This document shows positions 28,017 to 36,800 of a stretch of DNA of 42,829 bases, piece by piece. The position numbers and the translations under genes were made by a program. Where the stretch lies: NCBI RefSeq assembly GCF_010672525.1, contig NZ_JAAHGH010000062.1, positions 1 to 42,829 of the forward strand, read 5' to 3'. This DNA is from Okeania sp. SIO2B3. Lineage in GTDB: Bacteria > Cyanobacteriota > Cyanobacteriia > Cyanobacteriales > Microcoleaceae. The notes beneath the pieces are model-generated. The model had not been told where the DNA came from. It saw only the letters and a list, made by a program, of their open reading frames with translations, and ran no database searches. Each line of letters opens with the position of its first letter. The first letter of the stretch is position 1.

Positions 28017-28590
28017 AGCTTATGAATTCCTGTCATTCGCAAGCAAAAAGTATATAGGGATGCTTTGGGAAAATTACAACTAAAATTAAGAGCTGAAATT
28101 TTTGAACCAGGGAAAAAGAGATGAAAAGGTACTCAATAATCAACCTGACAAATTTCTAATTTCTCCAGGGAAAATAAATATAGGGATGCTTTGGGAAAAT
28201 TACAACTAAAATTAAGTGCTGAAATTTTTGAACCAGGGAAAAAGAGATGAAAAGGTACTCAATAATCAAACTGACAAATTTCTACTTTCTCCAGGCAAAA
28301 AACATATAGGGATACTTGAGGGAAATTACAACTAAAATTAAGTACTGAAATTTTTGAAGTAGGGAAAAAGAGATGAAAAGGTACTCAATAATCAACCTTA
28401 AGAGTTCCTGTCATTCCCAGGGAAAAAAATATAGGGATGCTTTGGGAAAATTACAACTAAAATTAAGTGCTGAAATTTTTGAACCAGGGAAAAAGAGATG
28501 AAAAGGTACTCAATAATCAACCTGACAAATTTCTACTTTCTCCAGGCAAAAAACATATAGGGATACTTGAGGGAAATTACAACATCTCAG
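27900..28590 (+). repeat. 126-bp tandem array derived from the 3' end of the REase-like gene
   Basis: The landmark ATATAGGG lies at 27926 (inside the gene), then at 28052, 28178, 28304, 28429 and 28555: spacings of 126, 126, 126, 125 and 126 bp, which is 42 codons. The units are copies of the gene's last codons (IPVIR.QK.YRDALGKLQLKL), but each carries stops (for example the TGA in AAGAGATGA). Units 2-3 and 4-5 form an alternating pair (GGGATGCTTTGGG versus GGGATACTTGAGG), so a ~252-bp dimer was duplicated. The array ends at about 28585, where the pPIWI remnant begins. A 65-codon open frame at 28467-28664 is only the array read in frame. Confidence 0.92.
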
Positions 28591-29364
28591 GAATTCGAGG
28601 GGAACAACGGGAACAAACGAAAATGGGTGTCATCTTGGGAAATTTACAAAATTTTATTGACTGAAAAATGGGACCCCGCTTCTTATATACAAGAACTGCC
28701 GGAAAATTTAATACTATAAATAGAAAAAGAGCAGCAGAATTTAATAAATGATTTTGTTAGTAAAGCTTTAAAAGATTGTTTATATACAAAAATTGGAGAT
28801 AATTCTCAACCCCATGTCTTATTTATGTTAGAAGCTCAAAATTCTAGGGGTATGTTGAAATGGTTAACTAATCCTAATTTACCTTCAGGAACATTGCCTC
28901 AAGAAATTAAGCGAAATTTACGACGACAGGCAGACTGTCAAAGGTTATCAATTGTCAGAATTCGTACTTCTAAAAATCAAGAAGTTCCTGTCTGGTCTGT
29001 GGAAGATAAACCGGGAAGTCGAACCAGTGGAGTATTTCGTTGGGATAATGTTTGTGATGAAAATAATCAATCTATCTACTTCAGTTTAAGACAACTATTA
29101 AATACAGAACAAGGTGTTCTAAAAATCAAAGAATCTCGACTTGAGGCAGGCAAAAAAACAGCCGGAAATCCTCCACTTCTAGAAATAGCAATTGTTTATT
29201 CTGTCTTAGAATATGATACTTTAACAACTTGTCTCCATCGCCTCAGAAATAGATGGGCTTATTTTGGCGGAACTACTGCTTTACCTTTCCCATTTATCTT
29301 TGCCCAAAAAGCAAAAGAATATGCTGTTAGTGTCAAAGATTCTATAGAATCAATAGAGTCATAA
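28588..29364 (+). pseudogene. Remnant of pPIWI_RE (Argonaute-related) gene, RNase H-domain C-terminus
   Basis: One frame reads continuously from about 28588 to the stop at 29362-29364, broken only by TAA at 28717-28719. Before the stop it gives NKRKWVSSWEIYKILLTEKW and onward; after it, NDFVSKALKD, then PHVLFMLEAQNSRGMLKWL, PQEIKRNLRRQADCQRLSIV, a GVFRWDN stretch, and finally TCLHRLRNRWAYFGGTTALP and FPFIFAQKAKEYAVSV. The hDAQN-like LEAQNSRG and the ALPFPFIFAQKAKEY ending resemble the C-terminal end of pPIWI_RE RNase H domains (from memory). The intact part from the ATG at 28825 is 179 residues. All upstream domains (X, Y, MID) and the start are missing, so no functional Argonaute-like protein can be made. 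Confidence 0.65.
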
Positions 29365-30109
29365 TAATTACGCTATTGCCCATCCAAAGTTATAGCAGAG
29401 CGAAGAAGTAAGAAGGAAAAATCTTACTTTGTCTAAGTTTTAAGTTTTTGATATGTTCGTGCCTTTTACTTCAACTCCTATAATACCAATTTGATAAATA
29501 TTTGCTAAAAATAGTTAAGTTATTTCTTGGGTCGTAAATTCTCTTTTTTGTCAAAGGGACATTTCCTGCAAAATCTTTTTATTGCACTTATTATTCATAA
29601 CATTCTTTTTTCAAATTGGTATAACTTAGAAGCCGTAAAATACACTATCAAAAATAGAATGAGAAATTATCAACTTGATGTTGATAAGATTTTGATAAAA
29701 TTCGTTTTTATCATTGATTTCTATTTTTCCTGATAGAGCTAATTTTTTGAAAATTGCTAATTCTAAAAAAATTGGCAAAGATGCTATAATATCTTTTAAA
29801 TTAACAGTGCTTGTCATTTTCTTTCCTACCCATTAATCAATTTCTTTAATCTCAGAATTAGGTTCATTTTTTGTCATTTAATTTATCTAGCAGAAGGAAG
29901 AAGAAAAAATCTTGTATTGTCTGAGTTTTAAGCTTTTGATATGTCCTAATCTTTCCTTCGACTCCTATAGCAGGGAACAGTGGAAAAAGCATTTCTCTGT
30001 CTCAGATTTATTATCAATCAAGGTTTCTTGCCTTGAAAGACTTTCAGCTAAAAAATTGAAATTAAATCTTTTGATTTAGTAGCTTATATCTTCAAAATCA
30101 AAACATAAG
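29365..30109. repeat. Gene-free region with a family F MITE
   Basis: No gene seen. It holds the family F element at 29483-29622. A duplicated phrase (GTTTTAAGCTTTTGATATGTC, preceded by an AGAAGGAAGAAG-type tract) appears at about 29395-29460 and again at 29890-29950, and also at 14640-14660. Confidence 0.6.
29483..29622. mobile_element. Family F MITE, cleanest copy, flanked by TA
   Basis: 140 bp with ends ATACCAATTTGATAAA and TTTTTTCAAATTGGTAT; the outer 13 bases (ATACCAATTTGA) are perfect inverted repeats. If the element starts at CCAATTTGA, both sides carry TA, the target duplicated by Tc1/IS630-type transposases. Related elements or single ends are at 13581-13763, 26131-26345, 31544-31790, about 37292 and about 39383-39404. 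No coding capacity. Confidence 0.75.
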
Positions 30110-30143
30110 AAAGCCTGCCAACTTAGCATTGGTGTCAGGCTTT
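30110..30143 (-). terminator. Intrinsic terminator of the pentapeptide-repeat gene
   Basis: Perfect 8-bp stem AAAGCCTG (30110-30117) with CAGGCTTT (30136-30143). It lies just past the stop codon at 30149 of the minus-strand gene. Read on the minus strand the stem is followed by TTTCTTATGTTTTG, a loose T-rich tail. This is the clearest rho-independent terminator in the window. Confidence 0.7.
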
Positions 30144-30148
30144 AGATA

Positions 30149-30817
30149 CTAATCTTGCATACTTTTTTGAAACTCTTCATAACTTGCGCCATCTGGCATT
30201 ATGACTCCCTGGAGAGCTGCTCCATCTATATTCAAATTGGAAATATTAGCACCCAAAAGACTTGCTTCATTTAAGTCCGCAGCACTCAAAATAGCCTCTG
30301 TTAAATCAGCTCTCATTAAACTTGCTCCAATTAAATCAGCTCCTGCCATATCTGCTCTGGCAAGATTAGCTCCAATTAAGTCTGCTTCATTAAGAATAGC
30401 GCGTCGGAAATTCACGCCATATAGGTTGGCCCCATGTAAGTCTGTTTCACAGAGGATAGCTCTTGAGAGGTCAGCATTAATCATATTAACTTGACTAAAA
30501 TTAGAACGACTTAAGTCTGCTCTAGTAAGTTTTGCTCCTGTTAAGTCAGCTTTGTTGAGTTTAGCCCCTGCCAGAATAGCTCCAGATAAATTTGCCCCAC
30601 TTAGATCCGCTCCAATTAGATTAGCTCGACTGAGATTAGCTTTGGCCAGATTTACTCGACTGAGATTCGCCCGACTAAGGTTGGCACCGATTAAGTCAGC
30701 TTCAAAAAAATTAGCCCCTTCTAATTCAGCTTCTAGCAAATGTACTTCATGTAGGTAAACACCGCTGAAATTTCTTTCTCCTCTTGCGTACTGCCTTAAT
30801 AATTCGTCTATTTTCAT
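30149..30817 (-). CDS. Pentapeptide-repeat protein
   Basis: A 222-residue protein made almost wholly of A(D/N)Lxx repeats: from about residue 28 to 210 there are some 35 five-residue units (EGANFFEADLIGANLSRANL and on). These form a right-handed quadrilateral beta-helix. The N-terminus (MKIDELLRQYARGERNF) is the short cap seen in many cyanobacterial members. It has no signal peptide or membrane segment, so it is probably cytoplasmic. Biological roles are mostly unknown; only some (Qnr/MfpA) are DNA mimics, and nothing links this one to them. It has its own terminator and no operon partner. Confidence 0.92.
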   Translation of the reverse strand: MKIDELLRQYARGERNFSGVYLHEVHLLEAELEGANFFEADLIGANLSRANLSRVNLAKANLSRANLIGADLSGANLSGAILAGAKLNKADLTGAKLTRADLSRSNFSQVNMINADLSRAILCETDLHGANLYGVNFRRAILNEADLIGANLARADMAGADLIGASLMRADLTEAILSAADLNEASLLGANISNLNIDGAALQGVIMPDGASYEEFQKSMQD

Positions 30818-31848
30818 AATATGTTCATCAAAACTTTTCTTTGAAATATACTCTCATCAGAATAGATAAACAGGATATTATGGAAGAAGGAAGAAGGAAG
30901 AAGGAAGAAGGAAGAGGGAAAAGGGAAGAAGGAAGAAGGAAAAGTCTGGCGTTGTCTGAGTTTTAATATCAAGTTTCCAGACCCAACCTGAGAAATAATG
31001 ATTCATGAACCTATCCCACTATTTTTAACAAACTTATTTCTTTGAGTAAAATGTGTTTAAAAAGCTTAATTTTTGGTTTTTAATTCTCAAAATATTTATG
31101 GTTTTTAGCAAAAATATTATTAGTGGGATAGGTTCATTATTAATTGCTGATAGCTGACTACTAATAGCTGTTTGCGCAGCAGTCCGCAGGAAATGCTTAC
31201 CGAATAATTAAGGTAAAAATCCTCTCCTTTAAAGGGGAAACAAGAAAATATTTTCCTTTTATTCAATCCTCTTCCTTTTAGGGAGAGGTAATTATCAATT
31301 ATCCATTATCAATTATCAATTATTGAAAAATTTCCTGTAGATATTCACCCTTGGTTCTACACAAACGATACCAGTGGACATGATATAAATTTATAATTTT
31401 CTCTATTTCTTGTTTCTCTTTCCCTTTGTTTGATCAAAGCTATGCTTTTTTCACTGGTAGATTTTAAGTGTAGAAAACAGTTGCCGTTCAATTGGGTTAA
31501 AAATCACACATTCAGTCATGCTATCTGCAATTATTTCTGTTTTATACCAAGCGTGAAAAAAGAATGCTATATTTAAGTGACACTTCAATTATTAAGTAAT
31601 TAACACAAACTGAATATTTTTTTTGATAATTAGCACGCCAGTTATTGTTAATTATTCTTATTTTTACCTCTCCCTGTACGGACGCCCTTATGCAACGTCC
31701 CTACTCACTCCCCTATTTCCCCTCCTGGGAGGGGTTAGGGGTGGGTCCCCCGCAATGCGAAAATGTAGCAAACATTTATCAAATTGGTATTAATCCCCTA
31801 AAAATTAAATCTAAAATCTGATTCAATTTCATAATTTAATTTCATAGA
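30818..31848. repeat. Repeat-filled gap between the pentapeptide gene and the binding-protein gene
   Basis: No gene seen. In order: a GGAAGAA heptamer tract (about 30883-30945, seven or more copies); a 133-bp inverted-repeat element (family E, 31005-31137); a family A right end (GCAGCAGTCCGCAGGAAATG, to 31199) without a visible left end; a family B repeat (31199-31325); and a family F-type element (31544-31790) that carries the GACGCCC...GCAACGTCC palindromic repeat and a GGGGTTAGGGGTGGG tract as in family D. Confidence 0.6.
31005..31137. mobile_element. Family E miniature element, perfect 17-bp terminal inverted repeats
   Basis: ATGAACCTATCCCACTA at the left and TAGTGGGATAGGTTCAT at the right are perfect 17-bp reverse complements around a 99-bp AT-rich centre without a gene. 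I see no clear target duplication. Only one copy occurs in the window. It is directly followed by the family A half-element. Confidence 0.75.
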
Positions 31849-32706
31849 TTATCTGAAGCTTTCATAAGGAAATTTACCTTTTTCAGGGTCAAACCACTGA
31901 TGCAAAAGTTGGGTATTTTCATTACTAGCAATAGTAGTATCAACAAATTTATCCCAATCAGGATTTTGTAATGGTAAAATACAACCATAATTTTCAAAAG
32001 TAAAAGGAATTTTAGGTATTAATTCAAACTCACTAATAGTTTTATTTTGTTGCCTAATTTCTCCTAGTAATAAAATTCCATCACTAGCAACAGCATCAAT
32101 TTTACCATTATCTAATTGACTAATACCTTCGGCTCTGTTGGAAACTGACTGCCAATTTGCATTGGGATAAATAGGGCGAAATTCCTCATCAGTAGTTGAA
32201 CCTGCTAAAAATCCTATGGATACTTTTCCTGTAGTACCTTTCATGGGGTCAAATCTTTCTACATCTGTTTTTCTTACTAAGAATTGAATGCCTGTAGTAA
32301 AAAAAGGAATGGAAAAATCTACTATTTCTTCTCTCGTATTATTAATAGTTGTAGCAGCACAGACAATATCTAGTTTTCCATCTTGGATTAGTTTAAAACG
32401 GTTTTCTAGAGATACTTCTTGCCACTCCAATTTGATTGATTTACCCAGTTCTTGTTCTAGACGTTGATGAATTAATTTAACCAATTCAACAGAATAACCT
32501 TCTAATTGATTGGTTTCACTGCCGATATAGCTAAAAGGAGCTGCATCACTTCTAAATCCTGCTTTTAGTACCCCCGTTTTTTGGATTTCTTCTAATACAG
32601 TTTTTTCTACAGTTTCTGCCAAAGTTGTTAGAGGAAAAATGATGAAAAATATGGCTATTAAGAAGGAAGAGGGAAGAAGGAAGAAGGAAGAAAATAACTT
32701 GAACAT
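31849..32706 (-). CDS. Amino-acid-type ABC transporter periplasmic binding protein
   Basis: A 285-residue extracellular solute-binding protein, family 3 (SBP_bac_3). The start is ATG at 32706; one codon further up is a TTG that is less likely. A hydrophobic signal peptide (FFLLPSSFLIAIFFIIFPLTTLA) ends near residue 31. The mature part begins with VLEEIQKTGVLKAGFRSDAAPFSY, the family's typical opening, and has LEGYSVELVKLIHQRLEQEL, KLDIVCAATTINNTREEIVDFSIPFF and IDAVASDG. No permease or ATPase gene is next to it, so it is an orphan or works with a transporter encoded elsewhere; polar amino acids are likely ligands (inference). The signal peptide's FSSFFLLPSSF is written in the GAAGAAG heptamer tract, and its 5' end is triplicated upstream. 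Confidence 0.88.
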   Translation of the reverse strand: MFKLFSSFFLLPSSFLIAIFFIIFPLTTLAETVEKTVLEEIQKTGVLKAGFRSDAAPFSYIGSETNQLEGYSVELVKLIHQRLEQELGKSIKLEWQEVSLENRFKLIQDGKLDIVCAATTINNTREEIVDFSIPFFTTGIQFLVRKTDVERFDPMKGTTGKVSIGFLAGSTTDEEFRPIYPNANWQSVSNRAEGISQLDNGKIDAVASDGILLLGEIRQQNKTISEFELIPKIPFTFENYGCILPLQNPDWDKFVDTTIASNENTQLLHQWFDPEKGKFPYESFR

Positions 32707-32820
32707 CAAAATTAATTTAAGAGGGAAGAAGGAAGAAGGAAGAAGGAAGAAGATAACTTGAACATCAAAATTAATTTAAAAAGGAAGAAAGAAGAAAGAA
32801 AAAGATAACTTGAACATATT
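32655..32820. repeat. Triplicated 5' end of the binding-protein gene with heptamer tract
   Basis: Three units occur: a GGAAGAA heptamer run, then ATAACTTGAACAT, then CAAAATTAATTTAA (the third copy ends differently). The first lies over the gene's start codon (CAT at 32704-32706 is ATG on the minus strand); the second and third lie at about 32720-32775 and 32780-32820. On the minus strand the second copy reads MFKLSSSFFLLPSSLLN and then a stop, so it is a decoy start upstream of the real gene. Confidence 0.85.
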
Positions 32821-32973
32821 AGGTTTTTGATAAGTATTTGATCTGAAATAAAAATCAGATATTAAATTATACCATACTTGAAAATCAAATTTCTTGATAA
32901 TTGGTAACAATTTACTATTTAAGTAGGCATTAAGATTAGAAAATCACCAAAAAACTGCTGAGGAGATAATACA

Positions 32974-33408
32974 ATGGCGAAGGTGATTTTTTATGAAAAA
33001 ACAGGTTGTAAAAATAATACCAAGCAAAAGACTTTGCTGGAAGCAGCGGGTCATCAATTAGAAACTCACAACCTGTTGAAAGAAACTTGGACAAAAGATA
33101 ATTTGCGTTTATTTTTTGGCGATCGCCCAGTAGTAGAGTGGTTTAACAAAGCTGCTCCAAAAGTTAAGTCTGGAGAAGTAGTTCCTGAACAAACTGATGC
33201 TGAAACTGCTCTAACAATGATGCTGAGTGACCCATTACTTATCCGTCGTCCTCTAATGCAAGTGGGCGATCGTAGAGAAGTGGGATTTGATGTGGAAGTT
33301 GTGAATAACTGGGTTGGTTTACAACCTGTAGATGAAACCCAGAGGGAAAAAAGTGAGGAGTTGATGGGTCAAGACTTACAAACTTGTCCAAATAGCCATA
33401 ATCACTAG
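32974..33408 (+). CDS. Nitrogenase-associated ArsC/Spx-like protein
   Basis: A 144-residue thioredoxin-fold protein of the ArsC/Spx group. The opening MAKVIFYEKTGCKNNTKQKTLLEAAGH has the single cysteine of CxxN type. PLLIRRPLMQVGDRREVGFD carries the RRPL motif shared with arsenate reductases. This arrangement matches the 'nitrogenase-associated protein' subgroup (often beside nif genes in diazotrophs), whose function is unknown. No nif gene is nearby here. A GAGGAG Shine-Dalgarno 8 nt before the ATG supports the start. The C-terminal tail (MGQDLQTCPNSHNH) adds a second Cys. As a marker it suggests a nitrogen fixer (inference). Confidence 0.82.
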   Translation: MAKVIFYEKTGCKNNTKQKTLLEAAGHQLETHNLLKETWTKDNLRLFFGDRPVVEWFNKAAPKVKSGEVVPEQTDAETALTMMLSDPLLIRRPLMQVGDRREVGFDVEVVNNWVGLQPVDETQREKSEELMGQDLQTCPNSHNH

Positions 33409-33414
33409 AATTTC

Positions 33415-33887
33415 ATACCGTTTCACGGAAGTCGTAGGGGCAAATAGCATTCGCCCTTACAAAAGTAAGATTTTATAGACTCGAAATTTTGATGCCACAG
33501 TAATTTCAGGAAATTATTTCAGATATGGGGTTTGAAACTATTTGTGACATCTTTAAAGTGAATTGGTATCATAAAGTTTATTTTTATCAATGAATTTGTT
33601 GAATCTCTCGTGAGAAAATTTTCTGGCGGGAGATATTTTTCATAGCAATTTACACTCAGTTTTTTTGTTTCTCCGGTCTTATAAAATGATGATAATTAGT
33701 TATTATATAATTGTTCTTCAAAATCAGTCATAAGTGTTAATAATTAAATGCACTTTTGCTCTACTTACCGAATAATTAAGGTTTAAAGCCTCTTCTTTAA
33801 AGGAGAAAAAAGAAAAAATTTTCTCTACCGCGTCAATTCTATCCGTTTTCAAGGAGAAGTAATTGTTAATTATTAATTGTTGAACTA
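33415..33887. repeat. Gene-free region with families I and B
   Basis: A ~128-bp repeat (family I) at about 33415-33542 (GTTTCACGGAAGTCGTAGGG to GTTTGAAACTATTTGT) recurs at 38959-39083. A family B repeat (ACCGAATAATTAAGGTTTAA) runs from about 33767 to the end of the minus-strand phytochrome gene, ending at its stop codon. Confidence 0.65.
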
Positions 33888-36800
33888 CTAATTAATTAAA
33901 GGTTTTGGTCTGGCAATTCCATAACCCTGAGCATAATCAACACCTATTTCTTGCAACTTTTCTAAAATAGCCTCATTTTCTACAAACTCCGCAATTGTTT
34001 CCATCCCCATCATATCACCAATACGATTAATAGCCTCCACGATTTCACAATTAATCGGATTATCCACCATATCTTTAATAAAAGAACCATCAATTTTGAT
34101 GTAATCTACAGGCAAATTTCTTAAATAACCAAAAGACGACATCCCACTACCAAAATCATCTAAAGCAAACTTACAACCTAACTCCTTTAGAGAGCGAATA
34201 AACATCTCCGCTTTCTTTAAATTAGCGATCGCCAAAGTTTCTGTCACTTCAAAACAAATAATTTGAGGTCGTATTTGATGAGAGTCAAATTGCTGATATA
34301 AAAATTCAACAAACATCTCATCATTAATACTATCACCAGAAAGATTGATAGTATACACACAGTCCAATTTCTTTACTTGTTGAAAACACTGTTCTAAATA
34401 TGCAAAAACATGGCTCACTACCCAGCGATCGATTTTATTCATCAAATTATAGCGTTCTGCTGCTGGAATAAAAGCCATCGGGGAAATAATCTTCCCAGAA
34501 CTATCCTGCAAGCGTAAAAGTATTTCTCTATGTTCCCAAACAGAATCAGTTGCTATCAAAGGTATAATAGATTGATAGTACAAACAAAAGCTATTGTCTT
34601 CTAGAGCTTGAGGAATTTTCACTGCCCACTCAATCTGATTGCGCTGTCTGACTAACTCATTATCATCTACTTGATAAACATGAACTCTATTCCTCCCCAA
34701 ATTCTTCGCAGCATAGCAAGCAGCATCTGCAGCACTCAACACGCTAGCTAAATCTTCTTGAGTACTGCTGTCGATAGAAACCAAACCAATACTCACTCCA
34801 ATTCTAAAAACCTTTTCCTCCCAAATAAATCGGTAATTCATAATTTCTTCCCGCAGTGAATTCGCTATCTGCTTTGCTGTTTCTAATTTGATATTGTGTA
34901 ACAACAAGCCAAACTCATCACCTCCTAAACGCGCTAAAGTATTATTTTTTCCTACTTTACTTTCCAGCAAATTACTAACTTGACGTAACAATTCATCCCC
35001 TGCTACATGACCACAGGTATCATTAACAATTTTAAATTGGTCTAAATCAAGATAACAGAGGGCATGATTATTATGCTTTTGGTCCCTGAGTTTCAGCAAC
35101 TGCTCAAGTTCTCGCTCAAATTGATGGCGATTAACTAAACTTGTCAATTGATCGTGACTTGCCTGCCATAATAACTGATTTGCCAGATATCTTTCTTGAG
35201 TAACATCCCGAAATACTAGCACTGCTCCAATAATCTCACCAGCCAAATTGCGAATGGGTGCTACTGAATCATCAATGGCATATTCACTACCATCTTTAGC
35301 AATGAGTACAGCATCTGCATCTATATTAAAAGTCATGCCAGAGTTAATCGCTTTTTCAAATTGATTTTCTATGGGCAAGCGAGTGCTTTCTTTAATAACC
35401 GAAAATACTCGATCCACTGGCAAACCTCTGGCTTCCATCATTGACCAACCTGTGAGTTTTTCTGCTATGGGGTTCAAACCTTCAATCCTACCCTCTGCAT
35501 CAGTTGTAATTACAGCATCCCCAATTGATTTTAGAGTAACTTGAGCAAGTTCTTTGCTCTGGCGCAGCTCTTCTTGAGAAGATTCTAAAGCTGCTAACAT
35601 AATTGCACTTCTCAGTTCTAGAGCGACATCAATTTCTTGTTCCTGCCATGGATAAGATGTTAATTTAACTGTTTCTTTCCACAACTCAAATGATTTCCGT
35701 GGAGACAATCTTATCTCTGGTTTTTCATAAATTTTGACGATTTTCTTGGGATTTCCTCCCCAGTTTACAGTATGAATAAATTCTGGTCTAAACCAAACAA
35801 CTTGATAAGATTTTTGACTTAGATTTATAGTAATTACCAGTAAACCACTAACTATATCTTTAAAATTTTCTGACTCTGGATAAATTTTAGCTAGAGAGTC
35901 TGTATAAAAAACTTCTTGATTTATGTTAGTTTTTAACCATGAAGTTAATTTTTTGAGATTTTTTGCTGTGGGTGTTTTACCTAGTAAAGTGCAGTTATCT
36001 CCCCAGCATACTACTCCGCCTTCAGCATTTACTAAATTTAGCAAACTATTTGGTTCTTTAACTAATCCCTGCAAAAAGTTTTTGCTGTTAGTCATCGATT
36101 GAATAATGTTATTTTTTAGCTTTTTTAAGCCTTGAAGATAATAATAGTTTATTTCTGTATGTTCTTTATAAACAAGTTCTACAGACATTACTTGAGATAT
36201 AAATTCACAAGCTTTCCTCAGTTCATAAGAAACAAACTTGGGTAAATAGTGATGACAAGCAATTAATCCCCATAATTTTTGATCTTTAATTAAAGACATA
36301 GATAGAGTTGCTCTGACTCCCATATTTTTTAGATATTCTATATGTACAGGAGAAACGCTTCTTAGTACGCTAAGACTCAGGTCTAAAGGTTGATTAGTAA
36401 TTGGATTATTTGTGGGAAAAATTGCAATTGACTGATAATTTGTATCTGGTATTAATCTCAGGCAATTTAAAGTATATAATTTCCTTGCTTGCTTGGGAAT
36501 ATCCATTGCCGGATAATGTAATCCCAGGTATGATTCTAAATCTTTTTGTTTGTCTTCTGCAATGACCTCTCCATTCATTTCTTTATCAAACTTATATACC
36601 ATTACTCGGTCAAATCCAGTAATTTTTCTAACCTCTTTGACAACAAACTCAATTAATTCTTCAAAATTTAAGGCACTTTGAAGTTTGTATGTAGAATTTC
36701 TGATTAGATAATAAAAATTTGAGAAAGAAATCTTGCTAGATTGATAATATTTTTGTTCTAACTCTAGAATCACAACACCATTGTAACGATGAATAATTCC

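Noticed and set aside
28467-28664. 65-codon open frame in the 126-bp array
   Set aside because: It is array and junction sequence read in one frame, starts at an arbitrary ATG in a repeat unit, and lies in a different frame from the pPIWI remnant.
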